Source of the DNA: Leptospira kirschneri serovar Cynopteri str. 3522 CT
GTDB lineage: Bacteria; Spirochaetota; Leptospiria; Leptospirales; Leptospiraceae
DNA: 64,000 nucleotides
Direction of reading: 5' to 3'
Assembly (NCBI RefSeq): GCF_000243695.2
Contig: NZ_AHMN02000004.1
Span: 480,707-544,706, forward strand
In this document: one piece after another, positions 46,243-64,000 of the stretch
Layout: each line of letters begins with the position of its first letter
How positions within the stretch are numbered: position 1 is the stretch's first letter
Notes under the pieces: model-generated
Databases searched by the model: none
The model's input: only the letters and a program-made list of their open reading frames with translations
What the model was told of the DNA's origin: nothing
Translations under genes and position numbers: made by a program

Positions 46243-47095
46243 TTTCTTTTACGTGCTCTATTTTAGATTTTTACAATATGATCTAACTACTATCGAGTTA
46301 AAAATTTATTTTATAAATATTTCATAACTAATGTGAGTTTTCTGTAAGAGATTCGTTTTATAAAAAACTGATTTTTCCATAAAAAATAAAAGTTTAAGAA
46401 TTTATAATGTGATTTAATTTGTGGGAACTCTGACTTTTAGAAAATTTTTACTCGTGCCGAATTCACGTTAAAATGGGATTTAAATTTTGATGATGATCGC
46501 AAAACAGCGATTTATGCAAAATCTGATTGTACGATGATTCTTTTTGTATTCCCTAATAGTTCCCACAATTTACAAAATTGAATTGGTAAATCCACAATTT
46601 GTAAGAGTTCCCACATTTATTTTTTTACGAAAAATTGATCTAAGATAAAACGGGTTTCTTACGTTACGCCGAATTCTATCTTAGAGCCTTGTTTTAGTAA
46701 AAAATATTTGGGAATTTATTATATAGTTTTGAGTAAAATTTAAGTTAAGAGCTTGTCCAAAACCTCAAAAAATTTTACGCAATCATTCTTTAGAAATTTT
46801 TAATAAAATGTAGTAGATCCTACGTTTTTGTGGAACTAAAGTGCATCGCTTCTATGGTCGGTGGAAACTCAGCGTCTCGCTTCTATGGGCGCTCGATAGG
46901 TCACATTTGGCAATTTGCAAACTTTCCAGCAGTTTTAATCTTGTTAAATTTTCGTAGTAGTTCCCGCATTTGTGAAACTCAATCGGATCGTTCAAAGTAA
47001 CGTAAGCAAACAGCTTCTTAAAAGGGATGGTGGAAATTCAACATCTCGTTTCTATGGGCGCCATTTTGTATAAATAAAAAATAATCTTTGAATAT
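46243..47095. repeat. Repeat-rich gene-free interval
   Basis: No gene. It holds a GTGGGAACTC block near 46421, ACTTTTAGAAAATTTTTACT and AAAATGGGATTTAAATTTTG (46435-46500), several AGTTCCCACA motifs, ATTCTTTAGAAATTTTTAAT (46782), and two CTATGGGCGC pieces (46873, 47054) that echo the 250-bp repeat. Two of these blocks recur inverted and in a different order at 54.0-54.4 kb. Confidence 0.65.
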
Positions 47096-48718
47096 TCAAT
47101 TATTTGGAAGTTGATAGGTTTTTAATGTAAAATTTAGGATTTTTTTGGAATCTTTTTGTTTATAAAAACGGTTTGGGTCTGTAAGACGAACCGCGATCTT
47201 TTCTTTAAATTGTTTTTCTGGAAGATTAGGGTCTCTAGGTGGTTCCAAATCGTATTCTAAAGTGGAATAAGACTTTACTTGATTTTTTTTGAAAGTTTCT
47301 TCCAATTGAATCAAATCTTTTTCCATAACTGCCGCAAAGTGAATCGAGTTTAAATAAGAATAACCGATTAAATAATTTGTAAACTGCCCTTTGTGAACGA
47401 TGATCCTTCTGGATTGAAATTCATTTTGAATTTCTGTATAAGGTTTTATGGCGCTGAATAAAATTTTAAAACCCTCTCTCGTGAATTTATAATTGTAGTA
47501 TAAACTAAAAAAGGCCAAAAGAACTAAAACTTTTCCAGCGTTCGGAAACTCCATATTTCTTTGATAAAGAAATATAAAAATTCCTGCAGATAAAAATATA
47601 AAACCGGATTCTAAATAACGAAGACCGAAATGATGAACCCCTGCGGTATAAGGGCTTAAAAAAGAAATCGCAAATATGGTTCCGATCCCTACAAGACCGA
47701 AAATTGTTTCGCCAGAAAGTGTTCTTTTGCGAACTAGGTTGGAAAAAATTCCTAAAATCAAAATTGTATAGGGAGATGCTTTTAAAAATCCGGATTTAGT
47801 TTCATCTCCCAAAAGATAACCTTGAAAGATTAAGATTTGTTTTCCAAATGAGAATTGATTCATAGCGTCACTCGAACTGACTACAAATCGGATTCCCATT
47901 GGATGACCAGAATAAATAAAATTTAAATAACCTATCAATCCAAATGAAACGATTGCTCCGGTTCCGGAGAACATTAGATATTCCTTAAGTTTTTTTCTAG
48001 TCGTTTCGGAAAATAAAGAAAGAAGTCCGAACAAGAATACAGGAAACGCGGATTCGGTTCTTAAAAAAAATGCGGTTGTTGCTAAAATTCCGGAAACAAA
48101 TGAGAATATCCTAAAATTCGAATTTTTAATTTCAATTTTGATTTTGTTCGAAAAAAGAGATCGGATCACAAAATATCCAAATGACAATAACAGTAGATTA
48201 TTGAGAGGGACTTCGGAAAATTCCACGGAAGATAAAACCGGAAAACTAAACGCAAAAGGAATCAAGGTAGAAATCAAAATGATCCCTGTCTTATCTATAA
48301 ACAAAGAAAGTATTCTGTCAAAAAATAGAAAACATCCAAATAAACAAAGAAGAGGTAATAACGTGATTATCTTTGTTCCAAATAAATAGGCAGGAAGTCC
48401 GTTTAAAAGAGCGAAAATAGGAGGGTATTGGAAAAGACATTTTTGATTTTTGTTTTCTTTAAGAAATGCCCAGGGATAATCGAATGGAAAATATCTGAAT
48501 TCTGGATCGTAAATTTTTCCGGGATAGTGGCACTCTGATTCTTGAATTGCTCTAACCCCTTTTTCTGCAAATATTATTGTTTGATAATATTTGATTTCGG
48601 AATCGCTGGAAACAAATGGAACTTTATCGTCTAGTTTAGAACGGTTAAAAGCCAGAAATAAGACTATCAGCATATAGATACAATAACGGGAGTAGGGTTG
48701 AAGCAGACGATTGAACAT
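47096..48718 (-). CDS. Multi-pass membrane protein, GT-C-like, 540 aa
   Basis: About eleven hydrophobic segments across the first 420 residues, followed by a soluble C-terminal domain. The first external loop ([38 protein letters not shown]) resembles the acceptor loop of GT-C mannosyltransferase-type enzymes, but no strict signature is visible, so the function is open. It is the last gene of a minus-strand group with an O-antigen ligase-like gene (6-nt gap), pointing to surface polysaccharide assembly. Confidence 0.7.
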   Translation of the reverse strand: MFNRLLQPYSRYCIYMLIVLFLAFNRSKLDDKVPFVSSDSEIKYYQTIIFAEKGVRAIQESECHYPGKIYDPEFRYFPFDYPWAFLKENKNQKCLFQYPPIFALLNGLPAYLFGTKIITLLPLLCLFGCFLFFDRILSLFIDKTGIILISTLIPFAFSFPVLSSVEFSEVPLNNLLLLSFGYFVIRSLFSNKIKIEIKNSNFRIFSFVSGILATTAFFLRTESAFPVFLFGLLSLFSETTRKKLKEYLMFSGTGAIVSFGLIGYLNFIYSGHPMGIRFVVSSSDAMNQFSFGKQILIFQGYLLGDETKSGFLKASPYTILILGIFSNLVRKRTLSGETIFGLVGIGTIFAISFLSPYTAGVHHFGLRYLESGFIFLSAGIFIFLYQRNMEFPNAGKVLVLLAFFSLYYNYKFTREGFKILFSAIKPYTEIQNEFQSRRIIVHKGQFTNYLIGYSYLNSIHFAAVMEKDLIQLEETFKKNQVKSYSTLEYDLEPPRDPNLPEKQFKEKIAVRLTDPNRFYKQKDSKKILNFTLKTYQLPNN

Positions 48719-48724
48719 GGTTGT

Positions 48725-50710
<1,986 letters not shown>

Positions 50711-50820
50711 TTATCTTTTGTTAGTTCTTTTTTTGGACAATGATAAATGCAGACTATCTTCGCTCCCCGATTTTAGCAATCAAGATTCTATGAATTGTAA
50801 AAAGGTTACGTTTTGAAAAA

Positions 50821-52512
<1,692 letters not shown>

Positions 52513-52619
52513 AACTGTGTTCCTTTTTTTATAAGTAATGTCAGGAAGTAATGTTGATTTTTTATATTTCACGGAATTTCCTTGTAGGATTGAGACATTC
52601 CAAAAACGTGTTAATCTGA

Positions 52620-53894
52620 ATGACCAGCATTTCTCCAAAAACGAAATTGGAATGGGATCTTTGGTTCCAATCCGGAGAGATTGTTCCTTTTTTTCAACCA
52701 ATCCTTTCTGTAGAAAGGGATTCTATTTACGGTTATGAAACTCTGGGAAGGTTTCGAGATCAATCCGGAAAAATCCATTCTTTAGGTCCTTTCTTTTTGA
52801 ATGCGTTATCCGGAGTAGAAGACCTTCAAGAAAGAAGAGATATCTACATTCTTAAAAGAGATATTGATCGTAGTATTCGTAAAAAAGCACTTCTCCATCT
52901 TTTAAAAAATCAGAATCGATTTCCGGAAGCAAAATTATTCGTAAATATTTCTCCCGCGTATATGAGGGATCATATCGAAGAAGAAGAGATAGATCCATAT
53001 ACGATCCGACTTGTGAAAGAATTCGGTTTAGATCCTTCTAAAATCGTTATTGAAATTGTAGAAGAACATTTTGACGGAAGTATAGAAAGTTTAAGACCAC
53101 TCATTTTTCGTTATAAAGAAGAAGGATTTTTAGTAGCGATTGACGATTTGGGTTCTCGTTCTTCTAATTTAGATCGAATTGGAATTTTCCATCCGGATAT
53201 TTTGAAAGTAGATCTTCAGATGCTTAGGCATTCGGTCATTTCTAGAAATTTTCAGGAAATTCTTTTTACGATTTCTAAACTTTCCGAGTCTTTAGGCTGT
53301 TCTCTATTGTTCGAAGGAATCGAAAATGAGACAGAACTTTTTCAATCTCTTACTTATAGTGCACGTTTTTTACAGGGATTTTATTTTGCAGAAGCGCTGC
53401 CAAATATGGTAGGTCAAGAAGAATTAAAACTTAAATTTTCTACTGTTCATGAATGTTTCTTAAACCACAAACGAAATCAGTTGGTAAAAAGAATTCAGTT
53501 GGAAAAGGAACTAGAAGAAAAGTTGGATCTTTCCGGAATTATAGTAAACGCGGAAGAAGAACTTTGTTCGATTCAAATCCAGAACCCTAACTTATTGAGT
53601 AATTTTGTATTTCGAATCTATGCCACTAATCTGATTGGAAGCCAGGTTTCTCCAAACTATATGAAAATTGGAAATGTTTCTATAGACATAGATCCTTCTT
53701 TTGTAGGAAGGAATTGGAGTTGGAGACCATATTTTTTGGAACAACTCTATAAATCAATGAAGGATACTAGAGCGGAGTGGATCATTAGTAATCCGTATTA
53801 CGATATCAATTACGGAATTCTTCTGGTAACTTATAGTAAAAAGATTTCTGAGCAAAATGTACTGTTCGTAGATGCTCAAGTTTTTGAATATTAG
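52620..53894 (+). CDS. EAL-domain protein (probable c-di-GMP phosphodiesterase), 424 aa
   Basis: The EAL domain spans residues about 15-260: YETLGR (EAL-motif position as ETL), [28 protein letters not shown] with the DD pair, ILKVD and [11 protein letters not shown], then QGFYF. The metal-binding and catalytic acids appear present, so hydrolysis of c-di-GMP is plausible. The last 150 residues form a separate domain of unknown type with no GGDEF or PAS text that I recognise. No membrane segment; cytosolic. It is divergent from the membrane GT-C gene, with a 107-bp gap. Confidence 0.88.
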   Translation: MTSISPKTKLEWDLWFQSGEIVPFFQPILSVERDSIYGYETLGRFRDQSGKIHSLGPFFLNALSGVEDLQERRDIYILKRDIDRSIRKKALLHLLKNQNRFPEAKLFVNISPAYMRDHIEEEEIDPYTIRLVKEFGLDPSKIVIEIVEEHFDGSIESLRPLIFRYKEEGFLVAIDDLGSRSSNLDRIGIFHPDILKVDLQMLRHSVISRNFQEILFTISKLSESLGCSLLFEGIENETELFQSLTYSARFLQGFYFAEALPNMVGQEELKLKFSTVHECFLNHKRNQLVKRIQLEKELEEKLDLSGIIVNAEEELCSIQIQNPNLLSNFVFRIYATNLIGSQVSPNYMKIGNVSIDIDPSFVGRNWSWRPYFLEQLYKSMKDTRAEWIISNPYYDINYGILLVTYSKKISEQNVLFVDAQVFEY

Positions 53895-55926
<2,032 letters not shown>

Positions 55927-55981
55927 GAACGAGGGGAAATTTCTTGATCTTAGTTCTCAGTTTACCTTTTATGTACTAGGT

Positions 55982-57509
<1,528 letters not shown>

Positions 57510-57510
57510 A

Positions 57511-58293
57511 TTGGATCGGATCTTTGCGTTTACGTTTGGTTTTTTAGCTCTTGTAGTATGGAGCAAAGAAACAAACTCACAAGGATCCGCTATAAGAGTT
57601 GCTCAGGAATTAGTTGCTAGGCTCGATCAGGTTCTAGTAAAATCAAATCAAGGTTTGATCAAAGGAAATTTGATTCTAATTCGAAGAAACGGAGAAACCT
57701 GGAATTGGGACGTAAGTATATTCAGAAAGGAAGATGATACACTTTATTTATTTGAAAGTAGTGGAAAAGGACTCGAATATAAAATTTTAATTAAGGATGA
57801 AGGGGAGCAGATTTACGTATTTAACGCACTTTCTAAAAAGATTTTTAGAAAAGTAGACGAGGAAAAATACGAATCTCATTTAGCGACAGGATTTAGTTTT
57901 ATGGATCTATCCGGGTCGTCCTATCAGGCAAATTATAATCCTATTGTAAAGAGTGATCTTAAAACTGCGGATCAATCTTTTAAAAGAGTTTCTCTCAAAC
58001 CAATTATACCGTATTTTTATTCTAAGTTGATTTTGCTTTTGAGTTTGGATTCATTAAAACCTACAAGATTGGATTTTCATGATCGGGACGGAGTATTATT
58101 TAAGACGATGAATATCAAATACGGACCCGTAAAAGTGAAACAAAATCAAAAGACTACAAAAGAAGAACACGCAAATCGGCTCGAGATGTTGGATCTAAAT
58201 ACGGGATCTGTTAGTGTATTAGAATATACTGAAATAGATAAAGAAGTAAAGCCAGATCCTTCTCTTTTCGATCTAGCCAATTTAAATCGATAG
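57511..58293 (+). CDS. LolA-like outer membrane lipoprotein-sorting protein, 260 aa
   Basis: Starts with TTG directly after the guaB stop. A signal peptide ([17 protein letters not shown]) precedes an all-beta domain with the LolA-like/DUF4292-type text: [40 protein letters not shown] and [18 protein letters not shown], then [20 protein letters not shown]. Such proteins fold as an open barrel that carries lipid tails; here it is exported to the periplasm and may handle lipoproteins or lipids. It continues into rsmE after 9 nt. Confidence 0.78.
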   Translation: MDRIFAFTFGFLALVVWSKETNSQGSAIRVAQELVARLDQVLVKSNQGLIKGNLILIRRNGETWNWDVSIFRKEDDTLYLFESSGKGLEYKILIKDEGEQIYVFNALSKKIFRKVDEEKYESHLATGFSFMDLSGSSYQANYNPIVKSDLKTADQSFKRVSLKPIIPYFYSKLILLLSLDSLKPTRLDFHDRDGVLFKTMNIKYGPVKVKQNQKTTKEEHANRLEMLDLNTGSVSVLEYTEIDKEVKPDPSLFDLANLNR

Positions 58294-58302
58294 GGTTTTA
58301 TC

Positions 58303-58995
58303 TTGAAAGAAGCGATTCTTTTCAGAAGAGAATGGAATGAAGAATATACTTTCCACTTAAACAAAGAAGAAATTTCCCATTTAAAAGCGCTTCGAATTTT
58401 TTCCGAAGATAAAAATTTAAGAGTATTGAACGGAATCGGAACCGAGTGGATTTATGAGATTCCGGGAAATTCAGTTCAAGGAATTTTCAAAAAGACGGTT
58501 ACTCATTTAAAACCGGAAAAAATTTCCGCAGTTGCGACAGCTATTCCTAAAGGAAATCGATTGGAATGGTTATTACAAAAAGGAACCGAATTGGGTTTGA
58601 CTCATTTTTATTTTTTAAAGTTCGAACAATCAGATCGAAAGGATTTCAATTTGAGTCGGGCTCAAAAGATCGTGGAAGAGGCGTCGATTCAATCAAAAAG
58701 AGTTTTTCTTCCGGAAGTAGTTGCCCCAGTTTCTTTGAAGGAATTTTTGATTTCGCAAAAAGAACAAAACCTTTCTATCTATCGATTGGATCCTAAAGGA
58801 GAATGGAAGCTAAAGTCTGAATTTTTTCAAAATGCGATTTGGATCATAGGTCCAGAAGGTGGTTTTCGGGAGAAGGAAATTCTTTTGCTCCAAGAAAGAA
58901 ATATACCTGGGATCAAGGTGGGGGATACAATTCTAAAAATAGAGACCGCTGTAGTTTTTGCGGCCTCGTTATTTCGTTATTCTACTATTTGTTGA
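58303..58995 (+). CDS. rsmE: 16S rRNA (uracil1498-N3)-methyltransferase
   Basis: SPOUT-class SAM methyltransferase acting on 16S rRNA U1498. The N-terminal PUA-like part is EAILFRREW and [19 protein letters not shown]; the knotted C-terminal domain shows [33 protein letters not shown] and [18 protein letters not shown], which is the family's LGxxILRxETA motif. 230 residues is normal. TTG start; third gene of the guaB run. Its end overlaps the convergent small lipoprotein gene by 11 nt. Confidence 0.92.
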   Translation: MKEAILFRREWNEEYTFHLNKEEISHLKALRIFSEDKNLRVLNGIGTEWIYEIPGNSVQGIFKKTVTHLKPEKISAVATAIPKGNRLEWLLQKGTELGLTHFYFLKFEQSDRKDFNLSRAQKIVEEASIQSKRVFLPEVVAPVSLKEFLISQKEQNLSIYRLDPKGEWKLKSEFFQNAIWIIGPEGGFREKEILLLQERNIPGIKVGDTILKIETAVVFAASLFRYSTIC

Positions 58996-59269
58996 GATTG
59001 TTGAATTGAATGAGCAAATTAAGAACATTACAGTTATTAGAACAATTGCTCGTACATGTATTGAGTGCCTGTAAATTTGCGTTGGTTACGGTTTCTCCGT
59101 AAGTGGCTCCACAAGCTGCGTTACAAGAATCGATCGTTCCGCCTGGACCACAAGATAACATATAGTTTATAATCGCTTTTTCTTTCGTGGTATCCTTTCT
59201 TGCGTTACAGTTTGACATCACGATGAAAAAGAAAAATGAAAGAAGTAGGATCGAAAATAATTTCCTCAT
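58985..59269 (-). CDS. Cys-rich small lipoprotein, 94 aa
   Basis: Lipoprotein signal with hydrophobic core [14 protein letters not shown] and lipobox MSNC (Cys at about 21). The 74-residue mature part contains eight further Cys in the patterns [16 protein letters not shown] and [11 protein letters not shown], so it is probably disulphide-rich. No family recognised. The stop codon lies within the end of rsmE on the opposite strand (11-nt overlap), a tail-to-tail arrangement. Confidence 0.78.
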   Translation of the reverse strand: MRKLFSILLLSFFFFIVMSNCNARKDTTKEKAIINYMLSCGPGGTIDSCNAACGATYGETVTNANLQALNTCTSNCSNNCNVLNLLIQFNNLNK

Positions 59270-59562
59270 AAATGTATAGTTGCCGATGTAGGAATTCTAC
59301 GTAAATCAAAAAAGATTGGACGTCTAAAGATTCCTAAACCAAACTTTCTAGAAACCATTCCATGAATGGAATTAAAAACCAATTCATTTTTTTAAACCTA
59401 AATTGAAGAGTATTTTATCTTATATAAAGTTTTGGAATAGAGTTTTACTTTAAGTCTGTCCCAAAATCGTCGATGTGGGAATTCATACAAAAATTATAAT
59501 GTATATTTATAAATTCGATGTAACAGTTTAAAAGATTGTTTAGAATCATAAGGTTGAATTGA

Positions 59563-60207
59563 GTGAGAGCAAAAAGTTTTTCTTGGAGAGTACCCGGAAT
59601 TTATCCTATTCTTGATTTAGATTTTTGTAAAAGTAGAAATTTGGATTATTTCAGTCTTCCAAAATTTTGGATGGAATATCCGGATCTAATTTCTTTTGTA
59701 CAGATTCGGGCCAAGTCAGCTTCTATAAATGAATTAGAATTTATAGTGAAATCGTTACAGGATTTATATCCGGATTTACTTTGGATCGTAAACGACTTCT
59801 GGAAACAGGCGATCGAATGGAATTGTTTTGGGGCTCATGTGGGAAAAGAAGATTATGAATCTTTGAATTTAGAAGAAAAGAATACACTCTTCGAATCTAA
59901 ACTTTATCTGGGTACGTCTTCTCATACTCTGGAAGAAGTAAACGAATTGGATTCATCTCTTTGGAACTATACTGGGTTAGGCCCCATTTTTCCGACGGAG
60001 AATAAAGAGGACGCAAAGTCTGCAATCGGGACGAAAACTCTAAATAAAATCAAGAACGGAAATTATTTACCTGTAACCGTGATCGGTGGAATCAAAGTTG
60101 AAAATTTAGGTCTGATCTTAAAGGAAGGATCCTTTTTAATTTCGAGTATATCTATGGCTTGTTTAGAAAATGAATTTAGGACCGCTGCCACCAAATTACG
60201 GAAATAA
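59563..60207 (+). CDS. thiE: Thiamine-phosphate synthase family protein (ThiE/TenI-like), 214 aa
   Basis: ThiE joins HMP-pyrophosphate and thiazole phosphate into thiamine phosphate. Seen are [70 protein letters not shown] and TVIGGI, in family order. The family's VHLGQED is AHVGKED, and the ALGGI loop is VIGGI, so it may be TenI-like. The first codon is GTG. I saw no TPP riboswitch in the 290 bp upstream. The WecG-like gene follows after 54 nt. Confidence 0.78.
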   Translation: MRAKSFSWRVPGIYPILDLDFCKSRNLDYFSLPKFWMEYPDLISFVQIRAKSASINELEFIVKSLQDLYPDLLWIVNDFWKQAIEWNCFGAHVGKEDYESLNLEEKNTLFESKLYLGTSSHTLEEVNELDSSLWNYTGLGPIFPTENKEDAKSAIGTKTLNKIKNGNYLPVTVIGGIKVENLGLILKEGSFLISSISMACLENEFRTAATKLRK

Positions 60208-60261
60208 ATTTAGGTAAGTTTCAATTGACTCTAAGTTTATGTCGTATAGTATGCCTTTAAG

Positions 60262-61089
<828 letters not shown>

Positions 61090-61403
61090 TCTACTTTTAC
61101 AATTTTAGATTTCATTGTGAATTTGTAATTGTAGGAACTCTTACAAGGATTCAAGAATTTTACGGATCTCTATAAAATTGAGTACCGTTGATTTTATCAC
61201 AAAACACTGATTCCATGCAAAATATTAGGTACTTTATTATATAGTTAACGTGAGTTCGACGTAAGAAAATTGGGCGAATAATAAACTCAGGTGCTGCTCT
61301 CTATCATAACCAACTCCACAAGTACCTAGATTTCAATATAGATCTGTCGGAATTACGACAAATCCTCTGTAAAACTGAGTTTCCAGAGCGACCCTTAGGG
61401 AGC
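61090..61403. other. Intergenic region next to the IS4-like element
   Basis: No gene. It includes a TTGTAGGAACTCTTACAA hairpin motif near 61130, a CGTGAGTTCGACGTAAG end of the composite repeat near 61250, and GCTCTCTATCATAACC at 61295-61310, which equals the complement of the DNA just across the right IS end (62877-62892). Confidence 0.5.
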
Positions 61404-62885
61404 CATAACCTTACCCACAAGTCAGGCTTTGGTAAGTAATTTGAACATAAATCCGATTTCAACAGCTCTCATAAGGCCTTTAAAAATTACAAGCGGTCCA
61501 GGGGGAGCATCGGACTTACGAGCCAAGTGGCCACCTAATTTGGCAATCCAGCTCAAAACCGTATCCAAATCTGGTTCTTTGTTAGGTGGTTTTGGAGTTT
61601 CAAAAATTCGACAATAAATGCCCTTCCATTCAAAAGACTCGAATAGGATGGACGCTTTTAAGCCTGGAATATTTCTACCTAAGAATGTTAACATCATAAC
61701 TCTCCAAGCAACGATAGCAGAGACTGCAATACAAGCTTTGAATCGATCGCCAAATTTAAATTGAGTGGATTCAATATTACATCCCGACTTTAAAACCTTG
61801 AAGAATACTTCAATACCCCAACGGCTTTTGTAATATGCGATCATTCTTTTTGCATCGTCTGAATTGTGAATAGGAATGGTGGTTAGAAATTTCCAATCGA
61901 TGGATTCTTCCTCGGGTCCGTCTACTTCAGTTGCGGTTAACGCATACATATCAATATTTTCTAATTTCTTATATTGAGAGGTTTTATCGTTAGCTTTTCA
62001 AATCGAAGTTCAATTATTGCTTCTCTTGCTTCTTTGCCTTTCTTCCTTGGAACAGTAATCGTATATGTATGTGCAGGCTCCAAAGTTTCAAGATAGGACC
62101 AAGAACATCCTCCACCTTCTATCCTCCTTTCGTGATTTGCACGTATAAGCATATCAGGGGCGTTTTCGCCAGCAACTACGTATTCCTGGAATAGCTCGTA
62201 TATATCCGCTTCTCTATCGCAGATATATACGTATTTAGAATCGGATTCTCTTGCAAATTCACAGAGGGCCCTGTATCCTTGGAGCCACTTTACGCTTTCC
62301 TTATTTTCTATGGATGTTTTTCTTCCGTCTTGAGTTTGGTTAGCGCCTAATTCCGTCCGCGACCACATTTTTAAGTCCAATATTCCTAAAGGAATTCCAT
62401 CAGGCGTAAACGCTATCGATGGATGCAAAAGAAGACCCTGATTGTATTCAGAGTTCATCGGTCCCAAGCCTTCAACGTGATCCCTTTTTCTATAATAGAC
62501 TTCCGTTGTGTCGCTTAATACCAATACTGTTTCTTGTTTTTGAATTCGTTTCTTTGTGGATTGGCGATGAGGAAATATTATCTTATCATAACATACTTTC
62601 GGATTTGAAAAAAAACGATATGCGCCTTTTGTGTCTGACCAATTGCCAAATATATCTGGCAAACTCGTTCCGCCTCGCTTTGTCATTACACTTACAATTT
62701 TCTTAAGTCGTTGATCTAATCTTTTATCTCCTAAGTTCAATGACAGATATTCTTCTTCCACCCAATCTAATTCCGTTCCAAGTGTACTACTCCAATGTTT
62801 AGTGTTCATTATAAGTCCCTTTACTATTTTGGAAGATTGGGGTTTTAAAATCTAATTTTTTATGATATTTGTGGGTAAGGTTATG
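61404..62885 (-). mobile_element. IS4-family insertion sequence (Tn5-like), inactivated
   Basis: Perfect 17-bp inverted repeats, CATAACCTTACCCACAA at 61404-61420 and TTGTGGGTAAGGTTATG at 62869-62885, enclose one transposase gene read on the minus strand in two frames. About 1.48 kb. No clean target duplication is seen (flanks AGGGAGC and AGAGAGC are similar but not equal). The transposase is broken by a frameshift, so it could move only with help from an intact copy elsewhere. Confidence 0.85.
61422..62809 (-). pseudogene. IS4-family transposase, frameshifted
   Basis: The first frame (62809-61961) gives 282 residues with the Tn5-like N-terminus (WVEEEYLSLNLGDKRLDQRL, GNWSDTKGAYRFF), the first Asp in VLSDTTEVYY and second Asp in ICDREADIYELF. 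After about 61980 the text moves to another frame, which continues KKLENIDMYALTATEVDGPE and holds the catalytic Glu segment YYKSRWGIEVFFKVLKSG. A deletion of one base near CCTCTCAATA would explain the break. All three DDE residues survive in DNA, but not in one product unless frameshifting occurs. Confidence 0.85.
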
Positions 62886-63675
62886 ATAGAGAGCGTTCTG
62901 CTTTAGTTCATTCATCGATCCCTTTTACGTTAACTCACGTTACTTAATTGAATATGTGTTAGGTTTCGTCCGTTTTTAAAAGGTTTATTTTAAAGTAAAA
63001 AATAAGAGTGTGGGAACCCCCATATTTAACTTTGATATACTACCATAATTATAAAAGCAAAACTGCTTAATATTTTGTTTTACAATAGAGTTGTTGAAAA
63101 ATTCCAGAGTGAAAATTTGTAAAATTGCTTTAATTGTCCATTCAATCCAATACAAACAGATCAAGAATTAATTTTTCAACAACTCTAATAAAAACTTAAA
63201 CTAATTTTCTAAGAATCAATCAAAGTAAAAGATTGATAGAACTAATTAACGTTAGTTTTACGCGAGAAAATGAGAAAATTTTTTAAAAGTATGAGTTCCT
63301 ACAATTTTAGGATTTATTTGTAAAATCCTAATTCGTGAGAGTTCCCACATTTTAGGAATCGATCTGCAAAATTCAGATTTCAACTTTTTAAGAAAAATGA
63401 ATCATGAGAATTCCTTACGTCGAATTCAAGTGAGATTAATATTTTTGAGTAAAGTAGAATGGATGGGAGTTTCGCAGAATTGAAAAAATAATTTTAAAGG
63501 AAACTTTTTTATAAAACTCAAAAAAGAATCGTCGTCTAATCAAGTTTTTACGTAAAGTCACCGTTTTGCGACCTTTATAAAAACAATTATTTTTATAGAA
63601 ATCCCTGACTTATATCGGAAATAAACTTTGATAAAAATGTAATCCGCGAATCAACTTTAAATTTTTAAGATAAAT
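62886..63675. repeat. Gene-free interval with MITE and composite repeat
   Basis: No gene. A MITE lies at 63086-63187, and from about 63240 to 63440 there is a composite repeat (GTATGAGTTCCTACAATTTT, AGAGTTCCCACATTTTAGGA, AATCGATCTGCAAAATTCAG, TTACGTCGAATTCAAGTGAG). Confidence 0.65.
63086..63187 (+). repeat. MITE-like element, copy D (best preserved)
   Basis: 102 bp with perfect 18-bp inverted ends TAGAGTTGTTGAAAAATT and AATTTTTCAACAACTCTA; TA at both edges could be the target duplication. No coding capacity. Nearly identical to copy C (54591-54691), and inverse to copies A and B. Confidence 0.88.
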
Positions 63676-64000
63676 TTAAAACCATTTCTTCCAACTCGAG
63701 AGTCTGGTCAATATACCCGAAAATTCCAGACCGGCCTTTGAATCGATTTGGAGATGGATTCTTTCCAAGTCCAGAGGTTGGAGTCTTACCGAAAACCCTT
63801 CTTCTCCGTTTTGAAAACGAAAAAAGTCTGGAAGAAACTCTAACTTATTTCTTTTCTTTCCATTTGTATCTGTAGAATTCAAAGGAATTAGAAAAGATTT
63901 CGAATTTTTTTTTCCTTCGAGAAATACAATGAGTTGTCCCTCTTTCCATTCTAACCTTGCTTTACAATCCGTTTCCGATAAATAAGGTTCTTTTTGTTCA
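63676..64000 (-). CDS. Partial CDS, C-terminal end of unknown protein
   Basis: The frame is open from the window edge (64000) to a stop at 63676, giving about 107 residues. It reads EQKEPYLSETDCKARLEWKE, GQLIVFLEGKKNSKSFLIPL, then LEFLPDFFRFQNGEEGFSVR and ends GILTRLSSWKKWF. The beta-rich, charged text resembles a PilZ-like or similar small barrel region, but I cannot assign a family. A start codon lies outside the window; the ATG-type start seen inside the window is only an internal codon. Confidence 0.6.
   Translation of the reverse strand, partial: EQKEPYLSETDCKARLEWKEGQLIVFLEGKKNSKSFLIPLNSTDTNGKKRNKLEFLPDFFRFQNGEEGFSVRLQPLDLERIHLQIDSKAGLEFSGILTRLSSWKKWF

Noticed and set aside
52513..52701. 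Longer N-terminus for the GT-C-like gene
   Set aside because: It would run into the divergent EAL gene and puts 63 polar residues before the first membrane helix; a TTG with a ribosome-binding site lies at 52512.
59280..59562. TPP riboswitch before thiE
   Set aside because: No CUGAGA or matching conserved core was found in the upstream DNA; only a GTGGGAATT repeat piece.

Overview
The window is AT-rich (about 35% G+C by eye) and reads as a pathogenic Leptospira chromosome, most like L. interrogans or a close relative. The signs are the eno gene followed by an FtsB-like gene and clpP, many short lipoproteins with spirochaete-type lipoboxes, a Leptospira-type PilZ-like protein, frequent TTG/GTG starts, and long gene-poor gaps filled with degenerate GTGGGAACT-type repeats. 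This assignment is inference; no database was searched.

Layout. Positions 1-7.3 kb are decayed accessory DNA: a lipoprotein, an uncharacterised gene with a ruined tandem paralogue beside it, an intact 865-bp IS5-family element with TAA target duplications, an ankyrin-repeat protein, MITE-like and about 250-bp dispersed repeats, an Imm11-type immunity pseudogene, and a CAU-anticodon tRNA. From 7.3 to 12 kb a minus-strand cluster runs from an RNA-polymerase-omega-like protein with an acidic tail, through a DUF115/MptE-like protein whose coding frame has no ordinary start codon, to a response regulator, a HEAT-repeat protein and two exported proteins. From 12.7 to 22.5 kb lie housekeeping genes on the plus strand: eno, FtsB-like, clpP, YheT-like hydrolase, DUF4416, a lipoprotein, a six-copy 45-bp tandem repeat, thioredoxin-like, glutamine amidotransferase and secA.

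From 23.6 to 34 kb is a heavy-metal-type RND efflux locus: TolC-like channel, adaptor, small beta-barrel protein, one CzcA-like pump, and a second tandem CzcA-like pump broken by one extra A in an A10 tract. A BBP2/OmpL-like porin follows. From 37 to 41 kb are the CCA-adding enzyme, RNase HI and an aminoacyl-tRNA-protein transferase. From 41 to 52.5 kb is an envelope glycan region: a DprE2/DprE1-like oxidoreductase pair, GT39-like and GT2-like glycosyltransferases, then on the other strand two multi-pass GT-C-like proteins and an O-antigen ligase-like protein.

From 52.6 to 61 kb are an EAL protein, a PilZ-like protein, guaB, a LolA-like protein, rsmE, a Cys-rich lipoprotein, thiE and a WecG/TagA-type glycosyltransferase. 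The last 3 kb hold a frameshifted IS4-family element, another MITE copy and the end of a gene that runs off the edge.

The most notable signals are outside ordinary genes: the A10 frameshift in the second pump, the start-less DUF115 gene with a terminator-like hairpin near its 5' end, and three layers of non-coding repeats (VNTR, 91-102 bp TIR elements, and long modular GTGGGAACT repeats whose blocks appear shuffled between loci).
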